This document shows positions 48,160 to 56,569 of a stretch of DNA of 64,000 nt, piece by piece. The stretch covers positions 1 through 64,000 of the forward strand of contig CAWJNF010000003.1 in assembly GCA_963844235.1 (NCBI GenBank). The letters are read 5' to 3'. The DNA comes from CAWJNF01 sp963844235 (lineage in GTDB: Bacteria > Actinomycetota > Thermoleophilia > Gaiellales > Gaiellaceae). Below the pieces are notes generated by a model, which saw nothing but the letters and a program-made list of their open reading frames with translations, was not told the origin of the DNA and made no database searches. The position numbers and the translations under genes were made by a program. The stretch's first letter is position 1. Each line of letters begins with the position of its first letter.

Positions 48160-49518
48160 CAGGCAGCCAACCGTTCGCGCACCTTCGCAGCCGCCTCGAT
48201 CGCGGTGACCGCGGCCGCCTCCATGTGCGTCCACTCGCCGACGTAGTCCCCGGCGAGGAACACGTTGCCCACGCCCCGCTCGAGAGCCGGCTGGACGAGA
48301 TGGCGCCCGGGCGCGGCGAAGGGGATCGCGTGCTCCCAGCGCTGCACCAGCACCTCCTCCACGACGCCCTTCGCCTCCGGGTACAGGTCCTCGAGGTCGG
48401 ACACGATCGCCTCCCTGATCTCGTCGTCGCTCTTCTCCAACAACCTGCGGGCGCGGTTGCCGCCGCCGTAGACCATCAGCGTGCCTCCGGGCTGTCGCGG
48501 CCCCGGAGCTCGCAGCACGTTCGCGTGGTTGAAGAGCATGTTGAAGCACTTGCCGACGACGAGCACGGAGTACAGCTCGTCCCACGGCATGGGCCCGCGC
48601 TCCCCGGTCACGATCCCGCCGACGACGAACGGCCCGTACACGATCGCGTCGAGAGCGGCGGCCGTCTCTTCGGGAAGACCCGAGATCATCGCTCGGGCCG
48701 CGGGCGCCGGCGCGGTGACGATCGCACAGCGGGCGACGATCCTCCTCCTCCTCCTCCTCGCCTCCTCGCTCGAACCGCACCCGCACCGAGCCGTCCTGCG
48801 GCACCACCTCTCGTACCGTGGCCCCGGTGACGACGCGCTCGCCGAGCCGCGCCGCCAGCGTCTCGGGCAGCAGGCTCGCCCCGCCCCGCAGGTTGCGCCC
48901 GAGCACGACGCCCCCTTCGCTCCACACGTGCGCGAACAGCGCGACGATGCAGCCGGCGGAGATCTCGTCGGGCTCGGCTGTCAGCCGATTGACGATCGGG
49001 CGGAAGATCGCGGCGGCCTCGGGACGGAGCTTGCCCGTGTACTCGGCGAAGGAACGGTCGCCCAGGAAGGCAAGCAGGCGCGAGCGCACGTCGGCCTCGG
49101 TCTCGCCGGGCAGCCGGCGCGCGAGCCGGTTGTACTGGGCCGCGTCCCGGCGGAGCTTGAGCCCGGTGCGAATCAACGAGGCGCGGCCGGCGAGCGACAG
49201 CGGCAGCCGGAGCGGGTAGAGCTCCTCCCGCCCGCCCGTGAGGATCGTGTCCCTGTAGGCGATCCCCATGAGGCTCCCGTTGATCGGCAGCGTCTCGAGC
49301 CCGAACTCGTCCACGAGGCTGCCTACGGCCGACCCCGGTCCGGGAAACATGTGCGCGCCGACGCTGACCCAGTAGTCGCCACGGCGCTCGGATTTGACTC
49401 GACCGCCCACGCGGTCCTCCGCCTCGAGCACGAGCATGTCGAGGTCCTGGAGCCTCGTGGCCGCGGTCAGGCCGGCGATGCCGGCGCCCACGATGACGAC
49501 GTCCTTCACGGCGCTCAC
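48159..49518 (-). pseudogene. FAD-dependent amine-oxidase/protoporphyrinogen-oxidase-like protein, frameshifted
   Basis: Starts at GTG 49518 overlapping the amidohydrolase stop (GTGA). The N-terminus has the FAD loop KDVVIVGAGIAGLTAATRLQ and LVLEAEDRVGGRVKSERRGD. It runs to RFERGG followed by a run of Glu from a GAG repeat (48741-48766 in window coordinates), where the frame breaks. In another frame IVARCAIVTAPAPAARAMIS continues to the C-terminal FAD site GVGNVFLAGDYVGEWTHMEA. Repaired it is about 453 residues. It probably oxidises an amine or a ring substrate using FAD. One extra base next to the GAG run explains the break. Confidence 0.75.
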
Positions 49519-50726
49519 GTCGCCGCGACCATCGCACCCATGTCCATCGGGGCGGCCCGGGTTCCCCCGACCGGCTCGCCGCCCTGCAGGACGAGCCAGC
49601 GGCGCGCTCCATCGAGGAAAACGCGCGGGTCCTCGAGCGGATCCCCGTCGAGCACGAGCAGGTCGGCAGCCATCCCCGCGGCGACCGTCCCCACCTCCGC
49701 CTCCAGCCCGCACGTCCGGGCCGCCGTGGCGGTTGCCGCGAGGATCCCCTCCATCGGCGTGAGACCGGCCTCCACGAGCCGCACGAGCTCGCGAGCGTTC
49801 TCGCCGTGCGGGCCGGCGTCGGCGCCCATCGCCATCGCAACGCCTTCCGCGCGGGCGGCGGCAACTGTCCTCTCGGCGGATTCGCGCAGGAAGCGCGCCC
49901 GCTCGCGCATCCACTCGGGGAAGAGGTCCCTGTCGGCGACGAGGTCGAAGACGCACAGCGTCGGGACGAGCACGATTCCCCGCTCGGCCATCGTGGCAAG
50001 GACGTCCGGCCCCTCGAACGCCATCTCGCCGTGCTCGAGCGTATCTACGCCGGCCTCGACGGACAGCCGGATTCCCGCGAGCCCTTCCGCATGCGAGGCA
50101 ACGCTGAGGCCCATCCGGTGCGACTCGTCGACGACAGCCGCCAGCTCCTCGGCCGTGAGCTGCGCCGGGTTCACGTCCTCGTCCGGAACGGTGAGCGCTC
50201 CCGTCGTCATCACCTTCACGAAGTCGACACCCTGCCGGATCTGCTCGCGCACGGCGCGGCGCATCCCGTCGGGCCCGTCGGCCTCGCAGTACATGCCGGG
50301 AAAGGCGCGGGCGCCCGGCGAGGTCGCCGCCACGATCTGCCCGCACAGGACGAGGCGCGGGCCGCGGCAGACCCCGAGCCGGATCGCCTCGCGTAGCCGG
50401 AAGAGCGAGCGGCCGTAGCTGCCGAGGTCGCGCACTGTCGTGATCCCGCCCTCGAGCATCCGGCGAGCGACGAACGCGAGCCCGTAGTCCTGCAGGTCTT
50501 CGGGTAGGTCGGGAAGGCCGAGTGAGGAGAGGTGGACGTGCGCGTCGATCAGCCCCGGCAAGAGCGTTCGCCCCGCGAGGTCGAGCACGTCCGTGCCCTC
50601 CGCAGGGGGCGCGTCGTCGACCGAGACGATCCGGTCGCCGTCGAGGGTCACGGTGACGCCGCTGCGCGGCGGTGCGCCGGTGCCGTCGATCAGGCTGGCG
50701 TTGGCAAGCGCGAGCATCGACGTCAC
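49515..50726 (-). CDS. Metal-dependent amidohydrolase (imidazolonepropionase/prolidase-like)
   Basis: 403 residues; the start is GTG 50726 or ATG 50717. All metal ligands of the superfamily are visible: HxH in LLPGLIDAHVHLSSLG, the lysine in VDFVKVMTTGALT, His in VASHAEGLAGIRLSVEAG, His in DTLEHGEMAF and Asp in AMGADAGPHGENARELV. The C-terminal beta part shows GMAADLLVLDGDPLEDP. Relatives hydrolyse dipeptides with C-terminal proline, hydantoin-like rings or lactones. It lies between the SDR and the FAD enzyme within the transporter operon. Confidence 0.9.
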   Translation of the reverse strand: MTSMLALANASLIDGTGAPPRSGVTVTLDGDRIVSVDDAPPAEGTDVLDLAGRTLLPGLIDAHVHLSSLGLPDLPEDLQDYGLAFVARRMLEGGITTVRDLGSYGRSLFRLREAIRLGVCRGPRLVLCGQIVAATSPGARAFPGMYCEADGPDGMRRAVREQIRQGVDFVKVMTTGALTVPDEDVNPAQLTAEELAAVVDESHRMGLSVASHAEGLAGIRLSVEAGVDTLEHGEMAFEGPDVLATMAERGIVLVPTLCVFDLVADRDLFPEWMRERARFLRESAERTVAAARAEGVAMAMGADAGPHGENARELVRLVEAGLTPMEGILAATATAARTCGLEAEVGTVAAGMAADLLVLDGDPLEDPRVFLDGARRWLVLQGGEPVGGTRAAPMDMGAMVAAT

Positions 50727-50732
50727 CCGGTT

Positions 50733-51584
50733 TTACCCGCCCCGCTTGGCTATCCAGCCCGCGTCGACGGGGAGCGCAACGCCCGTGACGAGACGGGCGC
50801 GGTCGGAGACGAGCCAGAGCGCCCCCTCCGCGACCTCCGGGAAGTCGGGCTGCCCGCCGCGCTCGAAGAGGTTTTCCCGGCCCGAGGCCTCGTCGAACTC
50901 CTCGTACGAGACGTTCGGCCTGCCGACGACCTGGTCCCAATAGGGATGCGTGCCAGCGCGCGGCGGCGAGCTCTTGTCGGCCATCTGCGTCGGACAGATC
51001 GCGTTCACGTTGATCTCGTAGGGGCCGAGCTCGATCGCGAGCGACTTCATGTAGCCGATGACCCCGAACTTCGAGGCGTTGTAGTGGGCGTAGTTCGCCT
51101 CCGCCCGGAGACCGTCGCGCGACGAGGTGATCACGATCTTGCCGTAGCGCCGCTCCAGCATGTGCGGCACGACGTGCTTCGTCGTCAGCCAGACGCCCTT
51201 GAGGTTCACGCCCAGCACGGTGTCCCACTCGTCCTCGGTCAGCTCCCAGGACGGCGCCAGCGAGAAGACGCCCGCGTTGGCGCAGAGGATGTCGATCCTG
51301 CCGAGCGCCTCGATCGCCTCCCTGGCCATGCGCTCGCAGTCCGCCGACTTCGTGACGTCTGCCCGGATGCCGACGGCGCGACGGCCGAGCGCCTCGAGCT
51401 CCCCGACCGTTCGCTCGAGGTCGTCCCCCGTCGCCATCCCGCCGATGTGCTCGGAGGAGAGCTCGCCGGCGATGTCCGCGATCGCCACATCGGCTCCCTC
51501 GCGCGCGAAGAGGAGCGCCATCGCCCGCCCGAAGCCTCTCGCGCCACCCGTAATCAGGGCCGTCTTGCCTTCCAGCTCGTTCAC
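50733..51584 (-). CDS. Short-chain dehydrogenase/reductase
   Basis: About 283 residues from GTG 51584, overlapping the methyltransferase stop (GTGA). Classical SDR motifs: cofactor loop ALITGGARGFGRAMALLFAR, CANAGVF, catalytic Ser in KIVITSSRDG, Tyr-x3-Lys in NYAHYNASKFGVIGYMKSLA, and C-terminal RLVTGVALPVDAGWIAK. AIADIAG after strand 2 suggests NAD preference. An insert (SSPPRAGTHPYWDQVVGRPN) resembles the mycofactocin-associated subgroup, but this is weak. It oxidises an alcohol or reduces a ketone within the transporter operon. Confidence 0.9.
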   Translation of the reverse strand: MNELEGKTALITGGARGFGRAMALLFAREGADVAIADIAGELSSEHIGGMATGDDLERTVGELEALGRRAVGIRADVTKSADCERMAREAIEALGRIDILCANAGVFSLAPSWELTEDEWDTVLGVNLKGVWLTTKHVVPHMLERRYGKIVITSSRDGLRAEANYAHYNASKFGVIGYMKSLAIELGPYEINVNAICPTQMADKSSPPRAGTHPYWDQVVGRPNVSYEEFDEASGRENLFERGGQPDFPEVAEGALWLVSDRARLVTGVALPVDAGWIAKRGG

Positions 51585-52561
51585 GACGACCCCACCGTAA
51601 CGCCTCCGCCCTCCCGAAGCCCGGTTACGAGCGCGGCGATGTGCTCCGCCGTCGTGCCGCAGCACCCGCCGACGATGCTCGCCCCCTCCTCGTCGCGCCA
51701 GCGCCGAGCCTCGGCGAGGAAGGACCCCGGCGTCGCGGCGTCGTCGAACTCCCAGCCGGGGTTGATCCAGGTCCCGAGGTTCGGGTAGACGCCGAGCGGC
51801 AGGCGCGTGTGGCGACGAAGCAGGGGCAGCATGCCCGGGATGCACTCGGGCGGCAGGCAGTTCACGAGGACGGCGGAGACCCCCATGCGCTCGAAGCGCT
51901 CCGCCGCCAGCCCGAGCAGCTCGCCTCCGCCCGGCGCCTGGGGTGGCGGCCCGATGCCGATGTGGCTCAGGTCGGGAGGGCCGGCCGCCGTCCAGCGGTA
52001 GGAGACCCAGAGCGGCAGGCCGGTCGCGAGGAGCTGGGCGTACTCGGGGAACTCGAGCGACTCGGGGATCGTCTCCTCCGTCTCCACGAGGATCAGGTCG
52101 GGCTCCGCACCGGCGATTGCCTCGGCGAGCTGGGGCACGAACGCCGCGTCGACCGGCTCGAGGAAGAGGCTGAACGCGACCGCGCAGGCCTCGGCGCGGC
52201 CGGTCTCGCTCGCCGCCTCCCGGGCGAGCGCGACCCCGAGGCGGGCAGCCTCCTGCCAGCTCGGGCCGTCCGGATCGATCAGGCCGCGCCTCTGGCCCTC
52301 GGGGATGCCGTCGATCCGCCAGGTGTTCGTCGTGAGGACGTCCGCGCCGGCGCGAGCGTATCGCCGATGCACCTCCCTCGTGAGCTCCGGCGCCTCGTAC
52401 AGCGCCCGCGTGCCCCAGAGCAGGTCGATGTTGCGCTCGCTCGGGTATCCGACCCGCTCGAGCTCCGAGCCCATCCCGCCGTCGAGGATGACGATGTCGC
52501 CCCGGTCCCACCGGCGCTCCAGCGACTCGTACGCTGCGGACACGGTCGGATGGCGCGTCAT
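51581..52561 (-). CDS. Homocysteine S-methyltransferase-family protein
   Basis: About 326 residues from ATG 52561. It has the canonical start VILDGGMGSELERVGYPSER, a substrate-loop segment LTTNTWRIDGIPEGQRRGLI and zinc cysteines in AVLVNCLPPECIPGML and the triplet motif SIVGGCCGTTAEHIAAL. It is more like standard MmuM/BHMT enzymes than the two copies at 34825 and 43824. It should transfer a methyl group from a methylated donor (for example S-methylmethionine or a betaine) to homocysteine. Its place just after OppF in the operon suggests the imported compound is a methyl donor. Confidence 0.88.
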   Translation of the reverse strand: MTRHPTVSAAYESLERRWDRGDIVILDGGMGSELERVGYPSERNIDLLWGTRALYEAPELTREVHRRYARAGADVLTTNTWRIDGIPEGQRRGLIDPDGPSWQEAARLGVALAREAASETGRAEACAVAFSLFLEPVDAAFVPQLAEAIAGAEPDLILVETEETIPESLEFPEYAQLLATGLPLWVSYRWTAAGPPDLSHIGIGPPPQAPGGGELLGLAAERFERMGVSAVLVNCLPPECIPGMLPLLRRHTRLPLGVYPNLGTWINPGWEFDDAATPGSFLAEARRWRDEEGASIVGGCCGTTAEHIAALVTGLREGGGVTVGSS

Positions 52562-52581
52562 CCGCGATCGAGCGCTCGCAT

Positions 52582-53628
52582 CTATACCCCGGAGGTCTCG
52601 ATCGCCGACCCGGGCACGGGATCGTCCTGAACCCTGCGCCAGTAGTGGCAGGCGACGAAGTGGCCCCGCTCGATCTCCTCGAGCTCCGGCACCTCCTCGC
52701 GCGAGCGCTCCCCCGCGTAGGCGCAGCGCGTATGGAAGCGGCACCCCGGCGGGGGATTCCTGGGGCTCGGGATCTCGCCGGGGAGAAGCAGCCGATGGCC
52801 GTCGCGGCGCCGCCGAGGGTCAGCCTCCGAGATCGAGGCGAGCAACGCCCGCGTGTACGGGTGCGCAGGCGCGTCGAAGATCCGGTCGGTCGGCCCGACT
52901 TCGACCAGCTGCCCGAGATACATGACCGCGATCCTGTCGGCCACGTAGCCGACGAGGTTGAGGTTGTGCGTGATGATCAGGTACGTCAGGCCGAGCCGCG
53001 TGCCCAGATCCTTCATGAGGTTCAGCACGCTGGCGGCGGCCGACACGTCGAGGCCGGCTGTCGGCTCGTCGGCGACGAGGAAGTCGGGATGGAGAGCGAG
53101 CGCGCGCGCGATCCCGACCCGCCGCGCTTGCCCGCCCGAGAGCTCGTGCGGGTACTTGGTTGCCTGCTCCGTCGAGAGCTCGACCATCCCGAGCAGCTCC
53201 TCGACCGTGTAGCGCTGCTCCGCCGGGACGTCGTTGATCCGGTACGGCTCGGTGAGCTGGTACGAGACGCGAAGCCGGGGGCTGAGGCTCGAGTAGGGAT
53301 CCTGGAAGATCATCTGCATACGACGCCGAAGCCGGCGCAGGTCGCGGCGGCGAAGCGCCAGGACGTCGAGCCCGTCGAAGCGCACCTCCCCGCTCGTTGC
53401 CTTGGTGAGGCCGATGATCGTCCGCCCGAGCGTGGTCTTGCCGGAGCCCGACTCGCCGACGAGCCCGAGCACCTCGCCGCTACGGATCTCGAGATCGACG
53501 CCGTCGACCGCGCGCACGACTCCCTTCTCCTTGCGTCGCACCGCGCCCGTGACCCCGTGCGGCATGTCGAAGTACGTACGGACGTCCCTGACCTCGATCA
53601 GAGCGCCGTCACCGGAAGCGGAGCTCAC
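52582..53628 (-). CDS. Peptide/opine ABC transporter ATP-binding protein (OppF/DppF type)
   Basis: About 348 residues from GTG 53628, overlapping the OppD-type stop (GTGA). Walker A GLVGESGSGKTTLGRT, Q-loop MIFQDPYSSLSPRLRV, signature LSGGQARRVGIARALALHPD and Walker B FLVADEPTAGLDVS are intact. The oligopeptide C-terminal extension has RLLLPGEIPSPRNPPPGCRF with the cysteine pattern HTRCAYAGERSREEVPELEE. It drives import with OppB, OppC and OppD, all in the same operon. Confidence 0.94.
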   Translation of the reverse strand: MSSASGDGALIEVRDVRTYFDMPHGVTGAVRRKEKGVVRAVDGVDLEIRSGEVLGLVGESGSGKTTLGRTIIGLTKATSGEVRFDGLDVLALRRRDLRRLRRRMQMIFQDPYSSLSPRLRVSYQLTEPYRINDVPAEQRYTVEELLGMVELSTEQATKYPHELSGGQARRVGIARALALHPDFLVADEPTAGLDVSAAASVLNLMKDLGTRLGLTYLIITHNLNLVGYVADRIAVMYLGQLVEVGPTDRIFDAPAHPYTRALLASISEADPRRRRDGHRLLLPGEIPSPRNPPPGCRFHTRCAYAGERSREEVPELEEIERGHFVACHYWRRVQDDPVPGSAIETSGV

Positions 53629-54662
53629 GCGACCGCCTCCGGCCTCGGATCGATTCGCCCCGCGTAATCGGCGGTGCTGTAGCCCGAGGACGGGTCGTAG
53701 ATGAAGCAACGCACCCGCCCGCCGTCGACGGGCTTCAGCTCGGGCTCGTGCTCGTGGCATGTCGTGCGGACGTGCGGGCAGCGCTCGACGAACTTGCAGC
53801 CGTGCGGAAGCGCCGAGAGGCTCGGCACCCTGCCGGGGATCGTGGCGAGCGGCTCTCCCCGTCGTCGATGCGACGGGATCGCAGCGAGCAGCGCCTGCGT
53901 GTACGGATGGCGGGGATGCTCGAAGATCGACACCACGTCGCCCTGCTCGACCGCGCGGCCGGCGTACATGACGACGACCCGGTCGCAGATCTGCGAGACC
54001 ACGCCGAGATCGTGCGAGATGAAGATGATCGCGGTCCCGTGCGTCTCCCGCAGCCGCTTCAGGAGCTCGACGATCTGAGCCTCGAGCGTCACGTCGAGCG
54101 CCGACGTCGGCTCGTCGGCGATGAGCAGCGCGGGCTCGAGCATGAGCGCGGTCGCGATCATGATCCGCTGCCGCATCCCCCCGGAGAACTGGTGCGGATA
54201 GTCGCCCATGCGGTCCCGGACGTCCGGGATGCCGACCTGCTCGAGCAGGTCGGTGGCTCGCTGCCGCAGCGCCTCGCTGTTCTTCCCCCCTCGACCCAGG
54301 TGTGCTTTCTGGACGTCGATCATCTGCGTACCGACGGTGAACGTCGGATTCAGGCTCGTGAGCGGATCCTGGAAGATCATCACGAGCTCCGACCCTCTCA
54401 GCCGGCGCATCTGCTCGTCGCTCAGCCGGCGGAGGTCCTGGCCCTTGAAGCTCATGCTGCCCGCCGTGATCTCCCCGTTGGGGGGCAGCAGCCGAAGGAG
54501 GGCAGATGAAAGCGTCGACTTCCCGCAGCCGGACTCCCCGACGATGCCCAGGATCTCGCCGGGCACCACGTGAAAGCTGACGTCGGAGAGCGCGGTCAGC
54601 GCACCCTTTTGGACGTGGTAGCGGACCTCGAGGCCCTCGACCTCGAGCAAGGGCTCCGTCAT
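53625..54662 (-). CDS. Peptide/opine ABC transporter ATP-binding protein (OppD/DppD type)
   Basis: About 345 residues from ATG 54662, overlapping the OppC-type stop (ATGA). Walker A GIVGESGCGKSTLSSA, Q-loop MIFQDPLTSLNPTFTV, signature FSGGMRQRIMIATALMLEPA and Walker B LLIADEPTSALDVTLEAQIV are intact. The C-terminal oligo-peptide extension includes TIPGRVPSLSALPHGCKFVE and RCPHVRTTCHEHEPELKPVD, a cysteine pattern associated with an Fe-S site in some Opp/Dpp ATPases. Confidence 0.94.
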   Translation of the reverse strand: MTEPLLEVEGLEVRYHVQKGALTALSDVSFHVVPGEILGIVGESGCGKSTLSSALLRLLPPNGEITAGSMSFKGQDLRRLSDEQMRRLRGSELVMIFQDPLTSLNPTFTVGTQMIDVQKAHLGRGGKNSEALRQRATDLLEQVGIPDVRDRMGDYPHQFSGGMRQRIMIATALMLEPALLIADEPTSALDVTLEAQIVELLKRLRETHGTAIIFISHDLGVVSQICDRVVVMYAGRAVEQGDVVSIFEHPRHPYTQALLAAIPSHRRRGEPLATIPGRVPSLSALPHGCKFVERCPHVRTTCHEHEPELKPVDGGRVRCFIYDPSSGYSTADYAGRIDPRPEAVA

Positions 54663-55570
54663 CGCCTGCGCCACCTCCGCGTGCCTGCGAGCCTCGGGTC
54701 GACCACGTCGCGGAGCGTCTCGCCGAGGAAGGTGCACCCGAGGGTCACGACCATCAACGTCAGGCCCGCCCAGAGGATCGGCCAGAAGACCTCGCGGACC
54801 CGCTCGAAGCCGTCCTGGAGGATGACTCCCCAGGAAGGGGTCGGCGGTGGTACGCCGAGGCCGAGGAAGGAGAGGCCCGCCTCGAGCGTGATCGCCGCGG
54901 GAAGGTCCATGGCGAGCAGGATGAAGAGGGGAGCGATGACGTTCGGGAGGATGTGGACGCCCACGATGCGCGAGCTGCCGGCGCCCAGCGAGCGCGCGGC
55001 CTCGACGAACTGGTTCTGCTTCGTCGTCAGCACGAGCGCGCGCGTCACCCGGGCGTAGTTCGGGGCGAAGGCCACGGCTATCACCACGATCACGCTCGTG
55101 CGGGAGGCCCCCAGGAGAGCAAGCAGGGTAAGCGCCAGGATGACCGCCGGGAACGCCTGCATCGTGTCCATGATCACGATCATCGAGTTGTCGGTCTTCC
55201 CGCCGAGATACCCGGCGACGAGGCCGATCAGGAGGCCGATCACGAGCGCCGCCGCGACCCCGGGAAGCGCCACGCTCAGGGCCACACGCACCCCGTAGAT
55301 CAGTCGCGACAGGATGTCCCGGCCGAGCTGGTCGGTTCCGAGCAGATAGTCCCAGGAGGGACCCTGGAGACGGTCCTCGATGTGCTGCTCGGCCGGATCG
55401 TACGGGGCGATGAGCGGCGCGAAGATCGCGAGGACGACGAGCCCGCCGATGACGATGAGGCCAAAGAGGCCGGCCGGGCGGCCGGCGACCTCTTTGAGCA
55501 ACGCGACCGGGCCGGCCATGCGGCCGATGGGCGCGAGACGCGGCCGCGGGGTGGGAGCCGCAACCGCCAT
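54659..55570 (-). CDS. Peptide/opine ABC transporter permease (OppC/DppC type)
   Basis: 303 residues from ATG 55570. A cytosolic N-terminus leads into a first helix FGLIVIGGLVVLAIFAPLIA, then the OppC marker HIEDRLQGPSWDYLLGTDQL and GRDILSRLIYGVRVALSVAL. The permease EAA-like loop reads YARVTRALVLTTKQNQFVEA and ARSLGAGSSRIVGVHILPNV. The end LGCTFLGETLRDVVDPR is typical. Six membrane helices. It pairs with OppB next to it (3 nt apart) to form the channel. Confidence 0.94.
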   Translation of the reverse strand: MAVAAPTPRPRLAPIGRMAGPVALLKEVAGRPAGLFGLIVIGGLVVLAIFAPLIAPYDPAEQHIEDRLQGPSWDYLLGTDQLGRDILSRLIYGVRVALSVALPGVAAALVIGLLIGLVAGYLGGKTDNSMIVIMDTMQAFPAVILALTLLALLGASRTSVIVVIAVAFAPNYARVTRALVLTTKQNQFVEAARSLGAGSSRIVGVHILPNVIAPLFILLAMDLPAAITLEAGLSFLGLGVPPPTPSWGVILQDGFERVREVFWPILWAGLTLMVVTLGCTFLGETLRDVVDPRLAGTRRWRRR

Positions 55571-55573
55571 GCG

Positions 55574-56527
55574 TCAGGCCGCCCCGCGCTCCGCCCGAAC
55601 GCGAGGATCGAGGAGGCGATAGGAGAGGTCGGCGAGCAGGTTCGAGAACACGAAGAGCACCGCGATGACGAGCACCGCCCCGCGCACGATCGGGAAGTTG
55701 CGGTTCTCGATCGAGTCGAGGATGAGCGTGCCGATACCGATCCGCGTGAAGATGAGCTCGACGAAGACCGCGCCACCCATGAGCGTCCCGAGCCCGACGC
55801 CGAGGACGGCGACCGTCGGGATGATCGCGTTCTTGAGCGCGTACTTGTAGTAGATGCGCCGCTCCTGCAGACCGAAGGCCTGAGCGGTTCGGATGTAGTT
55901 CTGGTTCAGCACCTCGAACATGCTCGTCCTCGTCAGCCTCGCGAGGTAGCCGATCCAGGTCAGGGCCAGGGCGATCGCCGGGAGCGCCAGGTGCTTCAGG
56001 TAGTCGACGGGATCGGAGAACTCGCCCACCCCGATCGCAGGAAGCCAGTCGAGCTGGACCGCGAAGAGAAGCAGGAGGAAGAGGCCGGCGACGTACGCGG
56101 GCACGGTGATGAAGGTGATCGAGACGATGCCGGCCATCCGGTCGCCGAGCGAATTCGGCCTCGTCGACGCGAAGACGCCGAGCGGAATCCCGATGATCGC
56201 AGCGAGGCCGAGCCCGGCCGCGGCGAGGATGAGGGTGTGTGGGAGCGCCTCGCCGATCAGCGTCATCACCGAGAGATGGCTCACAAAGTCCTGCCCGAGG
56301 TCGCCCTGAGCGGCGTTCTTGACGAAGTCGTACACCTGCACGGGCACCGGATCGTCGAGCCCCATCTCGGCGCGAACGGTCTCGGAAAGCTCCTCGCTCG
56401 CGCGCGGCCCCATGATCGTCCTGACCGGGTCACCCGGGATCAGGTGCACGATGACGCTCAGGAAGACCATGAGCAGCAGCACGACGATGACGGCCATGCC
56501 GAGCCGCTTCAGGAGGTACGTGACCAC
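55574..56527 (-). CDS. Peptide/opine ABC transporter permease (OppB/DppB type)
   Basis: 317 residues from GTG 56527. The first helix VTYLLKRLGMAVIVVLLLMV and the following HLIPGDPVRTIMGPRASEEL are diagnostic of OppB. The EAA-like loop is YLARLTRTSMFEVLNQNYIR and TAQAFGLQERRIYYKYALKN, and the C-terminus contains NLLADLSYRLLDPRVR. Six membrane helices. It is 42 nt downstream of the binding-protein gene in the same operon. Confidence 0.94.
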   Translation of the reverse strand: MVTYLLKRLGMAVIVVLLLMVFLSVIVHLIPGDPVRTIMGPRASEELSETVRAEMGLDDPVPVQVYDFVKNAAQGDLGQDFVSHLSVMTLIGEALPHTLILAAAGLGLAAIIGIPLGVFASTRPNSLGDRMAGIVSITFITVPAYVAGLFLLLLFAVQLDWLPAIGVGEFSDPVDYLKHLALPAIALALTWIGYLARLTRTSMFEVLNQNYIRTAQAFGLQERRIYYKYALKNAIIPTVAVLGVGLGTLMGGAVFVELIFTRIGIGTLILDSIENRNFPIVRGAVLVIAVLFVFSNLLADLSYRLLDPRVRAERGAA

Positions 56528-56569
56528 GCGACTCCTCCCCGCTTCATGCGCATGGTGTTTGGCAGGAGG

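Noticed and set aside
48741..48766. Phase-variable on/off switch by GAG unit slippage
   Set aside because: Loss or gain of a triplet keeps the frame, so unit-number change cannot switch the gene. The break needs a one-base change.
47227..51228. A 1333-codon minus-strand open frame that could suggest a giant fusion protein
   Set aside because: It joins acetamidase and FAD-enzyme pieces with out-of-frame readthrough of the amidohydrolase and SDR genes. Family similarity switches between frames at the overlaps.
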